Shown: piece after piece, positions 16,109 through 23,574 of the stretch
Layout of the letters: every line of letters begins with the position of its first letter
Position numbering within the stretch: the first letter of the stretch is position 1
From: Desulfurococcales archaeon
GTDB taxonomy: Archaea; Thermoproteota; Thermoprotei_A; Sulfolobales; Desulfurococcaceae
Reading direction: 5' to 3'
NCBI GenBank assembly: GCA_015520735.1
Contig: WAPN01000026.1
Coordinates: 1 to 64,000, forward strand
Length of the DNA: 64,000 nucleotides
Notes under the pieces: generated by a model
What the model was told of the DNA's origin: nothing
Database searches by the model: none
What the model saw: only the letters and a program-made list of their open reading frames with translations
Translations under genes and position numbers: made by a program

Positions 16109-16163
16109 ACCGGGCAATACACGGGTCTATATGAAATTAAAGGAGGATTACTATAACTAGTAT

Positions 16164-16518
16164 TCGGAGGCGCCGGGGAAGGGCCGGGCTACCTACGCCC
16201 CCGCAGAGGGGGTGAGGAAACTCCGCACTCCCCGTGGGGCCACGGCCCCGAAACGGGGCACGGGTAGGACCCGTGGCAACGGCACAGAAACGGCACGTCC
16301 ACCGCTTAGATGGCGATGAGGCGGCGTGGTCGCCCCGGCGACGGGGCGACGGCAACCCGTCGAGGACGGCGGTGGTTGCGTTGAAACGGCCGTCCCGTGG
16401 GGAGCAAGGCCTCCGGCGGCTCCGGGGGGATGAGGCCCACGCGATCCCCGATGGGGGCCGCTTAGTCGAATGTAGCCGTTAACAGAATGCGGGTTACGAG
16501 CCTTTCCCTGGCGCCCCT
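16164..16518 (+). ncRNA. rnpB: RNase P RNA, archaeal type A
   Basis: A GC-rich block of about 350 bases with the universal RNase P landmarks. CR-I/P4 GAGGAAACTCCGCACTCC starts at 16213, ACAGAAACGGCAC follows near 16287, and the CR-V/P4 partner ACAGAATGCGGGTTACGAGC is near 16482. The ends pair to form P1 (GGCGCCGGGGAAGG at 16169 with CCTTTCCCTGGCGCC at 16501). With its proteins it trims tRNA 5' leaders. T-runs follow. Confidence 0.93.
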
Positions 16519-16526
16519 GGGTTATG

Positions 16527-16552
16527 CAATTCTTTTTATTCTTTTTCCCAGA
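16527..16552 (+). terminator. T-rich terminator after RNase P RNA
   Basis: Two T5 runs (TTCTTTTTATTCTTTTTCCC) just after the P1 helix. This is the usual form of intrinsic archaeal termination. It precedes the oxidoreductase operon. Confidence 0.55.
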
Positions 16553-16616
16553 TATATTGTCTTGAGCAAGAAAAACAACACGTGATATGTCTCCCTGTTT
16601 CTGGTGGTTGAGAGCC

Positions 16617-17198
16617 TTGCTTAAGGAGATTATATTCTATGGTAGGGGTGGACAGGGAGGAGTTACTGCCGCCAATATATTGGTCAGTGCTGTGCTCAGG
16701 GAGGGTCTATACGGTCAGGGATTCCCGTTCTTCGGCGCTGAGCGTAGAGGGGCCCCTGTCATGGCTTTCAGCAGGATAAGCGATAAACCCATACTGAGGC
16801 ACGGCATGTTCTATGATTGTGACGTATTAGTAGTCCTAGATCCCAAGCTCGTCTCGCTGGGGCTGACCAAGAGGATAGAGGTAAGGGATCGTGGAGTAGT
16901 GGTTGTTAATGCGCCGGACAACATGGTGTTGGAGAAGAAAGCCTTCACGCTGAAGGGCTCCGCGAAGTTCTATAGAGTCAATGCGACCAAGATAGCGCTC
17001 AAGAAGAAGCTCGTCATAGCGGGATGGCCCGTGGTGAACACCTCAATGCTCGGCGCATTCGCCCGGGCCACAGGCCTGGTCTCCATAAACAGCGTCGCCG
17101 AGGCGATCAAGGAATACTTCCACGGCCCAATAGGGGAAACCAACGCGGAGGCAGCCGTAGAGGCATATAAACAAACGTGTGAGACGGAGGTGTGCTAG
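16617..17198 (+). CDS. porG: 2-oxoacid:ferredoxin oxidoreductase, gamma subunit (POR/VOR)
   Basis: About 193 residues; the smallest catalytic-fold subunit of the four-subunit enzyme that oxidatively decarboxylates pyruvate (or branched 2-oxoacids) to acyl-CoA with reduction of ferredoxin. Start region LKEIIFYGRGGQGGVTAANIL is diagnostic, as is FGAERRGAPVMAFSRIS. I prefer the TTG at 16617 because homologues begin just before IIFYGRGG; an ATG at 16587 is possible. First gene of porGDAB. Confidence 0.93.
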   Translation: MLKEIIFYGRGGQGGVTAANILVSAVLREGLYGQGFPFFGAERRGAPVMAFSRISDKPILRHGMFYDCDVLVVLDPKLVSLGLTKRIEVRDRGVVVVNAPDNMVLEKKAFTLKGSAKFYRVNATKIALKKKLVIAGWPVVNTSMLGAFARATGLVSINSVAEAIKEYFHGPIGETNAEAAVEAYKQTCETEVC

Positions 17199-17199
17199 A

Positions 17200-17484
17200 A
17201 TGGTCGGGCAGGACCTGATCATAGAGCCCATAAATTACCGTGTACCCCTCTCAAGGCCCAAGAAGGGAGTGGCCGGTAAGACAGGGTTCTGGAGAACAGA
17301 GAAGCCGGTAGTGGATAAGGAGAAGTGTGTCAAGTGCTGGCTATGCGAGATCTACTGCCCCGTCGATGTGATAAGAGTAGAGCCAGAGACAGGGCCAACC
17401 ATAGACTACGACTACTGCAAGGGATGTGGCGTATGTTCAAACGTATGTCCATCAGGCGCAATAACAATGGTTCCCGAGGAATAA
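17200..17484 (+). CDS. porD: 2-oxoacid:ferredoxin oxidoreductase, delta (ferredoxin) subunit
   Basis: 94 residues with two 4Fe-4S clusters: CVKCWLCEIYCP and CKGCGVCSNVCP. It carries electrons from the thiamine site to external ferredoxin. The ATG at 17200 is chosen because a GGAGGTG site lies about 10 bases upstream; the longer GTG form would begin inside porG. Confidence 0.95.
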   Translation: MVGQDLIIEPINYRVPLSRPKKGVAGKTGFWRTEKPVVDKEKCVKCWLCEIYCPVDVIRVEPETGPTIDYDYCKGCGVCSNVCPSGAITMVPEE

Positions 17485-17499
17485 GGGGGTGAGATCCGG

Positions 17500-18678
17500 A
17501 TGGGTAAGGTTGTACCCATAACGGGCAACTACGCAGTCGCATACGCGGCCAAAATGGCTCGTGTACAAGTAGTGGCTGCATACCCGATAACGCCCCAGAC
17601 AAGTATTGTCGAGAAACTGGCAGAGTTCATAGAGTCAGGCGAGCTCGACGCCGTCATGATACGTGTTGAGAGCGAGCACTCAGCCCTTGCAGCCACTTTC
17701 GGTGCAGCCCTGGCGGGTGCTAGGGCCTTCACAGCTACGAGTAGCCATGGACTACTATACATGCATGAATGGGTGCACTGGACGAGCAGGGCCCGGGTAC
17801 CAGTTGTCATGGCAATAGTCACGAGGACAATCGGTACTCCGTGGAACATCTGGCCGGATCACGGCGACTTCATGGATCAGAGAGATACGGGCTGGATACT
17901 GGGCTTTGGCATGGACAACCAGGAAGTATTCGACCTAACAGTGCAGGCGTTCAAGATAAGCGAGGATCCGAGAGTATATCTACCAGTAATGATCGGGCTT
18001 GAGGGCTTCATCTTAGGCCACACAACAATGCCCGTTGAGCTGCCCGACCAGAAAGAGCTGGATGATTGGCTTGGCCCGAGAAGGCAGGGATACGTTATAG
18101 ACGGCCGTGAACCCCTAGCGATCGGGAACCTTGCATGGCCCGAGGATACAGAGGAGATGTTCATGGATATACAGAAAGCTATGGAGGAGGCGAAACAGGT
18201 TATTAAAGAAGTTGATGAGAGCTACGGCAAGCTCACCGGCAGGAGGTATGGAGGCCTGATACAGTGCGTTGGATGCAGTAATGCTAAATACATAGCCATA
18301 GCGATGGGTGCATGGGCAGGAGACCTGATAGAAGCAGTTCAGAAACTACGCGATGAGGGATACCCTGTAGGCGTCGCTAGAATAAGGTTTGTGAGACCGT
18401 TCCCAACAGAGGATCTCTGGAAGATCATAAATGGCGTCAAAGGAGTAATAGTGTTCGACCGCGCAATAAGCTTTGGTGCATGGGGACAAATATACACAGA
18501 CCTAGTGGCAGGTCTGGCGCAATACACGAGGAACCTACCAGTAATATCCGATATTGTCGCGGGGATAGGAGGAGTAAATGTAACACATACAGACTTCTAC
18601 AAGCTCGTCAAGAACTTCGTAGATATAGTCGAAAAGGGCGAGCAGCCACCTGTTTTCACATGGTATCATAAGAGGTGA
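17500..18678 (+). CDS. porA: 2-oxoacid:ferredoxin oxidoreductase, alpha subunit
   Basis: 392 residues; pyrimidine-binding and central domains of the alpha chain. Marks: TGNYAVAYAAKMARVQVVAAYPITPQTSI (split here by length, residues 6-35) and SSHGLLYMHEWVHW near residue 87. ATG start with GGGGGTGAG upstream. Operon with porG, porD and porB. The gene order gamma-delta-alpha-beta is shared by POR and VOR, so pyruvate versus 2-ketoisovalerate cannot be settled from the sequence alone. Confidence 0.95.
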   Translation: MGKVVPITGNYAVAYAAKMARVQVVAAYPITPQTSIVEKLAEFIESGELDAVMIRVESEHSALAATFGAALAGARAFTATSSHGLLYMHEWVHWTSRARVPVVMAIVTRTIGTPWNIWPDHGDFMDQRDTGWILGFGMDNQEVFDLTVQAFKISEDPRVYLPVMIGLEGFILGHTTMPVELPDQKELDDWLGPRRQGYVIDGREPLAIGNLAWPEDTEEMFMDIQKAMEEAKQVIKEVDESYGKLTGRRYGGLIQCVGCSNAKYIAIAMGAWAGDLIEAVQKLRDEGYPVGVARIRFVRPFPTEDLWKIINGVKGVIVFDRAISFGAWGQIYTDLVAGLAQYTRNLPVISDIVAGIGGVNVTHTDFYKLVKNFVDIVEKGEQPPVFTWYHKR

Positions 18679-18684
18679 TCCCCT

Positions 18685-19590
18685 ATGGCCCAGACCCGTC
18701 CAAAACCCCCACTACCCTATCGTATGAGAGACATAGTGCTCCCAGGAGATGCGGCCTGCCCTGGATGCCCGATACCTATGGCCTGGAAGGTGCTAGCAGC
18801 AGTTTTCAGGGAGAAAATGATCCTGGTTATACCGGCATGCTGCTCCTCGGTCGTGGTAGGAGCTTATCCGGGCAACTCGATAAAAGCCAGTGTTGTACAC
18901 GTGGCTTTCGCCTCAGCGGCTGCCGTAGCCTCAGGCATAGCGGAAGCGCTCAAGAAGCGTGGAGTAAACGATGTACAGGTGATAGCTTGGGCGGGCGACG
19001 GTGGAACTGCAGACATAGGCATGGCGAGCCTCTCCGGAGCGGCTGAGAGAAACCATGACATGATATACATAATGTACGATAACGAGGCATACATGAACAC
19101 CGGTATACAGCGTAGTAGCTCAACACCTTTCGGTGCGTGGACGACGACTACACCTATCATAGGTAAGACTGAGCACAAGAAAGATGTGGCCAGGATAATG
19201 ATAGCCCATGGAGTACCATATGTTGCGACAGCAAGTATAGCATACCCGCACGACTTCTACGCGAAACTACAGAAGGCAAGAAGGATCAGAGGCTTTAAGT
19301 TCATACACTTACACGCACCATGTCCCACGGGCTGGAGGTTCGACCCGAAGTATACAGTAGAGGTCGCGAAGCTAGCTGTCGAGACAGGGTTATGGATACT
19401 CTACGAGTACTATGATGGCAAGATTCGCTTATCGGGGCCGAGCAGACCCTACATGGACCCGGCAAAGAGGAAGCCGATAGAAGAATACCTGAAGCTTCAG
19501 GGAAGATTCAAGAAAATAACACCTGAGAAGATCGAGGAGATAAAGAAGTATACTGAGATGTATTGGGACTGGATCAAGAGATATATGTAG
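18685..19590 (+). CDS. porB: 2-oxoacid:ferredoxin oxidoreductase, beta subunit
   Basis: 301 residues; the thiamine diphosphate and Fe-S binding beta chain. CPGCPIPMAW near residue 26 and CCSSVV near residue 52 are cluster or active-site cysteines. The TPP loop is AGDGGTADIGMASL (near residue 108) with YDNEAYMNTGIQRS after it. ATG 6 bases after porA with GAGGTGA. Last gene of the operon. Confidence 0.95.
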   Translation: MAQTRPKPPLPYRMRDIVLPGDAACPGCPIPMAWKVLAAVFREKMILVIPACCSSVVVGAYPGNSIKASVVHVAFASAAAVASGIAEALKKRGVNDVQVIAWAGDGGTADIGMASLSGAAERNHDMIYIMYDNEAYMNTGIQRSSSTPFGAWTTTTPIIGKTEHKKDVARIMIAHGVPYVATASIAYPHDFYAKLQKARRIRGFKFIHLHAPCPTGWRFDPKYTVEVAKLAVETGLWILYEYYDGKIRLSGPSRPYMDPAKRKPIEEYLKLQGRFKKITPEKIEEIKKYTEMYWDWIKRYM

Positions 19591-19640
19591 ATTACTTCCT
19601 TAATTACATCATGTTTTTCCCGTCTAGTATAGCATATTGT

Positions 19641-19832
19641 TCAGAGTCCTACGAGCTTTTGTAACACTATGACTGCGACAGTAAAGGCAATAGCCATTAT
19701 TATCAGTACCTGAGGCTTCATCTTAATCCCTATATCGGCCTCTTCATAGAATCTGATGAGACCTGCTGCTGTGAAAGGGCCCGGTGCTTCTCTCTTACCT
19801 CTACTCTTCCTCCTGGCCTTGCTCTTAGGCAT
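19641..19832 (-). CDS. secG: Preprotein translocase subunit Sec61 beta (SecG-like)
   Basis: A 63-residue tail-anchored protein. The N-terminus is basic (KSKARRKSRGKR), then PGPFTAAGLIRFYEE, the archaeal Sec61-beta signature, then one transmembrane helix VLIIMAIAFTVAVIVLQKLV. It is a non-essential part of the SecYE channel. ATG 19832 has AGGTG upstream; GTG 19841 is the alternative. Confidence 0.95.
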   Translation of the reverse strand: MPKSKARRKSRGKREAPGPFTAAGLIRFYEEADIGIKMKPQVLIIMAIAFTVAVIVLQKLVGL

Positions 19833-19937
19833 GGCTAGCACCTATATGGGTATGCTTCTTGCCTGCTACCAATATATTCTAATCCACAATATATTTCATT
19901 CGGGCGGCACTAATATTGTCTAACAGGGTGCCGATAG

Positions 19938-20198
19938 ATGAAGATCAGAGAGGCACAAGACCTTATACGGAGAAAATATTATGACCGAGACAATAGCAGA
20001 GGGGTTTTTGCAACATTTACTTGGCTCGTTGAAGAGGTTGGAGAAGTAGCAGATGCTCTCCTAAAAATGAATCGAAGTAGCCTAGAGGAAGAACTGGCGG
20101 ATCTATTTGCCTGGCTCCTAAGCGTCGCTAATCTTGTAGACATAGATATTGAGGATGCGTTTAGGAAGAAATACTGTGGAAATACTAGCGATGAATAG
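19938..20198 (+). CDS. MazG-like nucleotide pyrophosphohydrolase
   Basis: An 86-residue all-alpha NTP-PPase. The metal-binding EEVGE (about residues 32-36) and EELADLFAW (about 49-57) motifs match the EExxE...ExxD signature. It probably removes non-canonical NTPs. The 3' end overlaps the end of convergent GGGP synthase by 14 bases. Confidence 0.9.
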   Translation: MKIREAQDLIRRKYYDRDNSRGVFATFTWLVEEVGEVADALLKMNRSSLEEELADLFAWLLSVANLVDIDIEDAFRKKYCGNTSDE

Positions 20199-20913
20199 CG
20201 GTTTTAACAGCCTCTACGATGCCTGCCGCGGCCTCTGGGTTTTCTTCAACAATAGTGCCCGTTACAATAATGTCTGCACCAGCCTTGGCAATCTCGTGGG
20301 CTATAAGAGGTGATTTAATACCACCACCCACGATCGCTATGAGGTCGGTGTATTTCTTTACTGCGCGGGGGAAACTGGGCGGTACTGGTCTGCCCGACCC
20401 GCTCCCAGCCTCCAGATAGATATACTTCATGCCCATGAACTCGGCGGCGAGAGCATATGCGCCTATGATCTCCGGTTTTCCCGCAGGTATAGGATGTATC
20501 CTCCCAATGTGCGCTACCGCCGTGTCTCCATATACAACAATATAGGCTGTAGGGAGGACCTCTAGCCTGTACTTCTTAATTATTGGTGCGGCTGATACTT
20601 GTGCTTCTACGAGGTAGTAGGGGTCGAGGCTGTTCATGAGTATCATGTAGAGGACCGCATCAGCCTCAGGTGTCAAGCAGTTGAGATTGCCGGGAAATAT
20701 TATTACAGGCTTACCCATCTCACGTAGGGTCTTAGCCACCCTACTAGCCTCTTCGGGCGTTACAGCTAGGCTTCCGCCTATAAGGAACGCGTCTGTCCCA
20801 GCTTCTATCATTTTCTCTGCGATTCTCCTAAGATCGCTGGGCTTGTCCGGGTCTATGAGGGTGAAATGCAGTTTCTCTCCGGAAGAAAGCCTGTCCATGA
20901 TGTACTTATGCAC
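20185..20913 (-). CDS. Geranylgeranylglyceryl phosphate synthase
   Basis: 242 residues, TIM barrel. It joins geranylgeranyl diphosphate to sn-glycerol-1-phosphate, the first ether bond of archaeal lipids. Marks: HFTLIDPDKP at the start, EAGSGSGRPVP and VGGGIKSP at the phosphate site. The open frame runs upstream to 21030, but that part overlaps the Elf1 gene. The GTG at 20913 (8-base overlap with Elf1) gives a normal N-terminus. Confidence 0.94.
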   Translation of the reverse strand: MHKYIMDRLSSGEKLHFTLIDPDKPSDLRRIAEKMIEAGTDAFLIGGSLAVTPEEASRVAKTLREMGKPVIIFPGNLNCLTPEADAVLYMILMNSLDPYYLVEAQVSAAPIIKKYRLEVLPTAYIVVYGDTAVAHIGRIHPIPAGKPEIIGAYALAAEFMGMKYIYLEAGSGSGRPVPPSFPRAVKKYTDLIAIVGGGIKSPLIAHEIAKAGADIIVTGTIVEENPEAAAGIVEAVKTAIHR

Positions 20914-21211
20914 TTTCAGAGCCGATCTCCTCTTCCTCCGGCTTTCTGAACTCGAGTTCGATACTTCCCTCTTCAAATAGGTCAATGAACTTACCATACA
21001 CGTCGACAGCCTCAAGTATCTCCGGCACATTCATCTCGTAGTACAGGCCGCAGGCTCCACAAGTGATCACTGCTTTTTTCATCCCTTCTACTTCGGATTT
21101 CCTGAACCTTATTGTGAGCGTCCTGGAGCCACAGTTAGGACACTGGAAGATCTTTGGTATTCTTCTAACCCTCTTTACCACTTTCTTGTACTTTTTCCTG
21201 CGTCGACCCAT
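20906..21211 (-). CDS. Elf1-type transcription elongation factor
   Basis: 101 residues. A basic start (GRRRKKYKKVVKRVRR) is followed by a four-Cys zinc ribbon CPNCGSRTLTIRF...CGACGLYYE, as in Elf1/Spt4-associated factors, then an acidic tail. The start overlaps the SWIM gene by 37 bases and the end overlaps the GGGP synthase gene, so this is a tightly packed operon. Confidence 0.93.
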   Translation of the reverse strand: MGRRRKKYKKVVKRVRRIPKIFQCPNCGSRTLTIRFRKSEVEGMKKAVITCGACGLYYEMNVPEILEAVDVYGKFIDLFEEGSIELEFRKPEEEEIGSESA

Positions 21212-21645
21212 TTCTTCTTCCCTCCTTTTCTACCTGATCCCTTATGTCTAGTTTTTTGTTTATATAGTAATCTTCTCAGCGTCGGGCTTATACCCATTCT
21301 CAGTATCTCGGTAAGTATCTTAATGTATTCATTAATATCTAATACAACTATCCTATAGACCCCGGTGATCTCTGATAATCGTTGTGCCAATACATGCTTG
21401 CAGGAGAGATTATGTCTTCTTGCCATAACCCTTATGGTGTAGTCTTTGCAGGTGCAGAAATAATATGGGACGACTACATGGTCTCTTCTAGGAGACACAT
21501 AGAACCATGCAGGCCCTTCCCCGAATCCGGCCAGTACTGGTTTAACTATTCTTTTTAGCGCCGAGATCGAGGATACCTCAGGAATACTGGATAGTTCCTC
21601 AGCGTTCAGGCCAACAATATACTTCATGGTTGTCCTAATATCCAT
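21175..21645 (-). CDS. SWIM zinc-finger protein
   Basis: 156 residues. The centre carries CTCKDYTIRVMARRHNLSCKHVLAQR, written here only as its key pattern CxC...CxH of the SWIM finger (residues about 73-98). The tail is Lys/Arg/Gly-rich and probably binds nucleic acid. SWIM proteins of the Sws1 type assist RadA paralogues in other organisms; that role here is only a possibility. ATG 21645 has AGGTG upstream; GTG 21654 is the alternative. Confidence 0.85.
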   Translation of the reverse strand: MDIRTTMKYIVGLNAEELSSIPEVSSISALKRIVKPVLAGFGEGPAWFYVSPRRDHVVVPYYFCTCKDYTIRVMARRHNLSCKHVLAQRLSEITGVYRIVVLDINEYIKILTEILRMGISPTLRRLLYKQKTRHKGSGRKGGKKKWVDAGKSTRKW

Positions 21646-21672
21646 TTCCAGCACCTAGAAATGAATAAGAGA

Positions 21673-21782
21673 TGGGCCCGCGGGGATTTGAACCCCGGGT
21701 CACGGGGAGTTTCGCCCGTTCCAGCGGCGGGATCTCTCGGGTCCCGAACCCCGCATCCTAGTCCAAGCTAGACGACGGGCCC
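21673..21782 (-). tRNA. tRNA-Pro (CGG) with 34-nt intron
   Basis: Minus-strand cloverleaf: acceptor GGGCCCG/CGGGCCC, D stem GTCT/GGAT, anticodon stem CGGGG/CCCCG, loop TTCGGGT, variable loop TGACC, T arm CGGGG-TTCAAAT-CCCCG, discriminator A. Bases 21709-21742 interrupt the loop at 37/38 and are the intron. Anticodon CGG reads CCG. Confidence 0.9.
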
Positions 21783-21819
21783 CCATATTTCAGATTGTTG
21801 AAGTAGAGAAATTATATAT

Positions 21820-22881
21820 TTAACCTCCCCTAGCAATGCGTTTAAGGTTTTCTGGGAAGGGTGGTTTTACTATTCCTCTCTCGGTTATTATAGCTGTTAC
21901 TAGATCGGGATCTGTTATGTCGAAAGCATAGTTCAGCGCTTTTGCCTCCTCTAACGTAATGGGTTTTCCTAGGACCTTCTTGACTTCATTGGGGTCGCGT
22001 TCTTCTATTACGACATCGTCGATTGAAGAGTTCAAGTCGATCGTACTCGTGGGAGCCACGACGTAGAAAGGCACATTATTCCTCTTGGCAGCGAGTGCTA
22101 TCATGTATGTACCTATCTTGTTTATGACGTAGCCTTCCCTCGTTATACGGTCCGCTCCAACGATCACTAGATCGACGAGCCCCTTACGTATAACGTACCC
22201 GGCCATATTATCGGTTATGAGAGTCACGGGTATTCCTTCCTTCATCAATTCCCACACAGTCAGCCTCGCGCCCTGGAGAACGGGCCTGGTCTCGGTTGCT
22301 ATAACCTTAATCTTCTTGCCCTTGTACCAGGCGACACGCATTATTCCTTCGGCTGTGCCGAAGGCAGCTGTCGCTAGTGCACCGGCGTTACAGTGTGTTA
22401 GAATTGTCGCATTGTCAGGAACTAGCTCGGCCCCATATTCACCCATGCGTATGTTGGCGCGTATGTCTTCATCCATTATTCTTGTTGCTTCCGCGCGGAG
22501 CCTATCAGCTATCTCGTTGGTGCTCAGCCCCTCCGCCGCTGATCTTAATGTGTTACGCATACGTGTTAGCGCCCAGAACAGATTATGTGCTGTAGGCCTG
22601 GTATTCCATAGTGTTTTAATAGCGTCCTCTATCCTATTGATAAACTCCTCTCTATTGCTCGACGCTATTTTTATGGCGTAGGCGGCTACGCCAAGGGCGG
22701 CCGCAACACCTATGGCTGGCGCACCCCTTATCTCCATGGTGATAATGGCTCTGGCCAGTCTCTCAGGCTCATCTGTACAGTAGGTTTTCTCCTCGAATGG
22801 TAGTTTAGATGTGTCTATCCAACAGACCTGGTTGTTCTCCCACCATACAGCCCTGATCTTAATTGGGTACGGGTAATCCAT
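21820..22881 (-). CDS. mtnA: S-methyl-5-thioribose-1-phosphate isomerase (MtnA; aIF2B-related)
   Basis: 353 residues. It isomerises methylthioribose-1-phosphate in methionine/SAM salvage. Marks: MEIRGAPAIGVAAALG (near residue 50), THCNAGALAT with the catalytic Cys (near 162), and GADRITREGYVINKIGTY with the catalytic Asp (near 242). The family is related to eIF2B and to ribose-1,5-bisphosphate isomerase, but length and motifs favour MtnA. Confidence 0.93.
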   Translation of the reverse strand: MDYPYPIKIRAVWWENNQVCWIDTSKLPFEEKTYCTDEPERLARAIITMEIRGAPAIGVAAALGVAAYAIKIASSNREEFINRIEDAIKTLWNTRPTAHNLFWALTRMRNTLRSAAEGLSTNEIADRLRAEATRIMDEDIRANIRMGEYGAELVPDNATILTHCNAGALATAAFGTAEGIMRVAWYKGKKIKVIATETRPVLQGARLTVWELMKEGIPVTLITDNMAGYVIRKGLVDLVIVGADRITREGYVINKIGTYMIALAAKRNNVPFYVVAPTSTIDLNSSIDDVVIEERDPNEVKKVLGKPITLEEAKALNYAFDITDPDLVTAIITERGIVKPPFPENLKRIARGG

Positions 22882-22975
22882 AGATGGTACACCTGCAATA
22901 ATATATTATTGTTGTAATATCTGGTACTCTAGGGAAAAAGATGTAACGTTGATCAGTGCTTGTGTGGTGCAGTAT

Positions 22976-23485
22976 ATGCCGAAAATACATAGGATAATGT
23001 TCGATACAGATACCTGCAAGGGGCTTATCAAGGACAACTATTATGACCTATCCAATAAGTGGTTCGGCAGAGAAACTAAGGAGGGCTTAGAGCTGAGTAT
23101 AATCGAGACAGCATATCTACTGATCAGTGAACGCGCAAAAATAGTCATATGTGATGAAGAGATATCGGGTCTCGAGGAATTCATGGAGAAAGCCTATAAT
23201 TGTCTGCAAGAGTTCTTTTGGCCAAGCCTCCTTGTCTACAAGGATCTAAGGGATCGGGGGCGCAGAACAAGGGTCATACAGGACGGTGAGTTTGTGATCA
23301 AGGATAAGCATGGTGCCCTCAGGATGATCAAGGTACTTGAGGAAGGACATAGGATCACGCTCGAAGAAATAGTTTCCAGTATCGAGAAGGCAGTAGATAA
23401 CGCGTTATCTCTTGTCATAGCGGTTGTTAGCCTGCAGGGCGATATAACATACTATGAGGTTGGACGCGTGGATCCCAAGAAATAG
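22976..23485 (+). CDS. tRNA splicing endonuclease, structural (non-catalytic) subunit
   Basis: 169 residues of EndA-like fold. The N-domain has GLIKDNYYDL...WFGRE..LELSIIETAYLL and the C-domain has SLLVYKDLRDRGRRTRV...ALSLVIAVVSLQGDITYYEVGR. The catalytic Tyr-His-Lys pattern of EndA is not present: the region after the GRRTRV strand reads IQDGEFVIKDKHG. It therefore fits the structural subunit of the crenarchaeal heterotetrameric enzyme, which has broad intron specificity. ATG 22976 has GGTG upstream; a TTG at 22949 is possible. Next to hisS and rtcB. Confidence 0.83.
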   Translation: MPKIHRIMFDTDTCKGLIKDNYYDLSNKWFGRETKEGLELSIIETAYLLISERAKIVICDEEISGLEEFMEKAYNCLQEFFWPSLLVYKDLRDRGRRTRVIQDGEFVIKDKHGALRMIKVLEEGHRITLEEIVSSIEKAVDNALSLVIAVVSLQGDITYYEVGRVDPKK

Positions 23486-23574
23486 TGTTAAGATAACAGT
23501 TATATGGTTGGCTGATAAGACATTGTCTAAATACGTACCCTATGATGTTGAGACTAGCGGGATTGGTGACTATT

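Larger units (their letters stand above)
15620..16110. other. Putative chromosomal replication origin
   Basis: A 550-base gap without genes. An extremely AT-rich core (about 15850-16004) holds two direct copies of TATAATGATATT (15889-15900 and 15911-15922). It is flanked by repeats with the archaeal origin-recognition-box pattern: a TCCAGTGGAAA-like half and a G-string. Three lie on the left (15623, 15722, 15785) and two on the right (16010, 16072). Left sites and the 16010 site have their G-strings pointing away from the AT core, as expected when Orc1/Cdc6 flanks the unwinding element. No orc1/cdc6 gene is in the window. Confidence 0.72.

Noticed and set aside
15620-16110. Repeats ending in TTTCCACTCC looked at first like leftover CRISPR repeats
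   Set aside because: Spacing is irregular, copies are few and in both orientations, and they fit ORB sites around an AT-rich core better. No cas genes are present.
16137-16482. Open frames through the RNase P RNA region
   Set aside because: The block shows the conserved RNase P motifs and pairing ends; the frames have Arg/Gly/Pro-rich composition typical of GC-rich RNA genes.
20914-21030. N-terminal extension of GGGP synthase to 21030
   Set aside because: It would lie within the Elf1 gene in another frame and has no similarity to the enzyme family.
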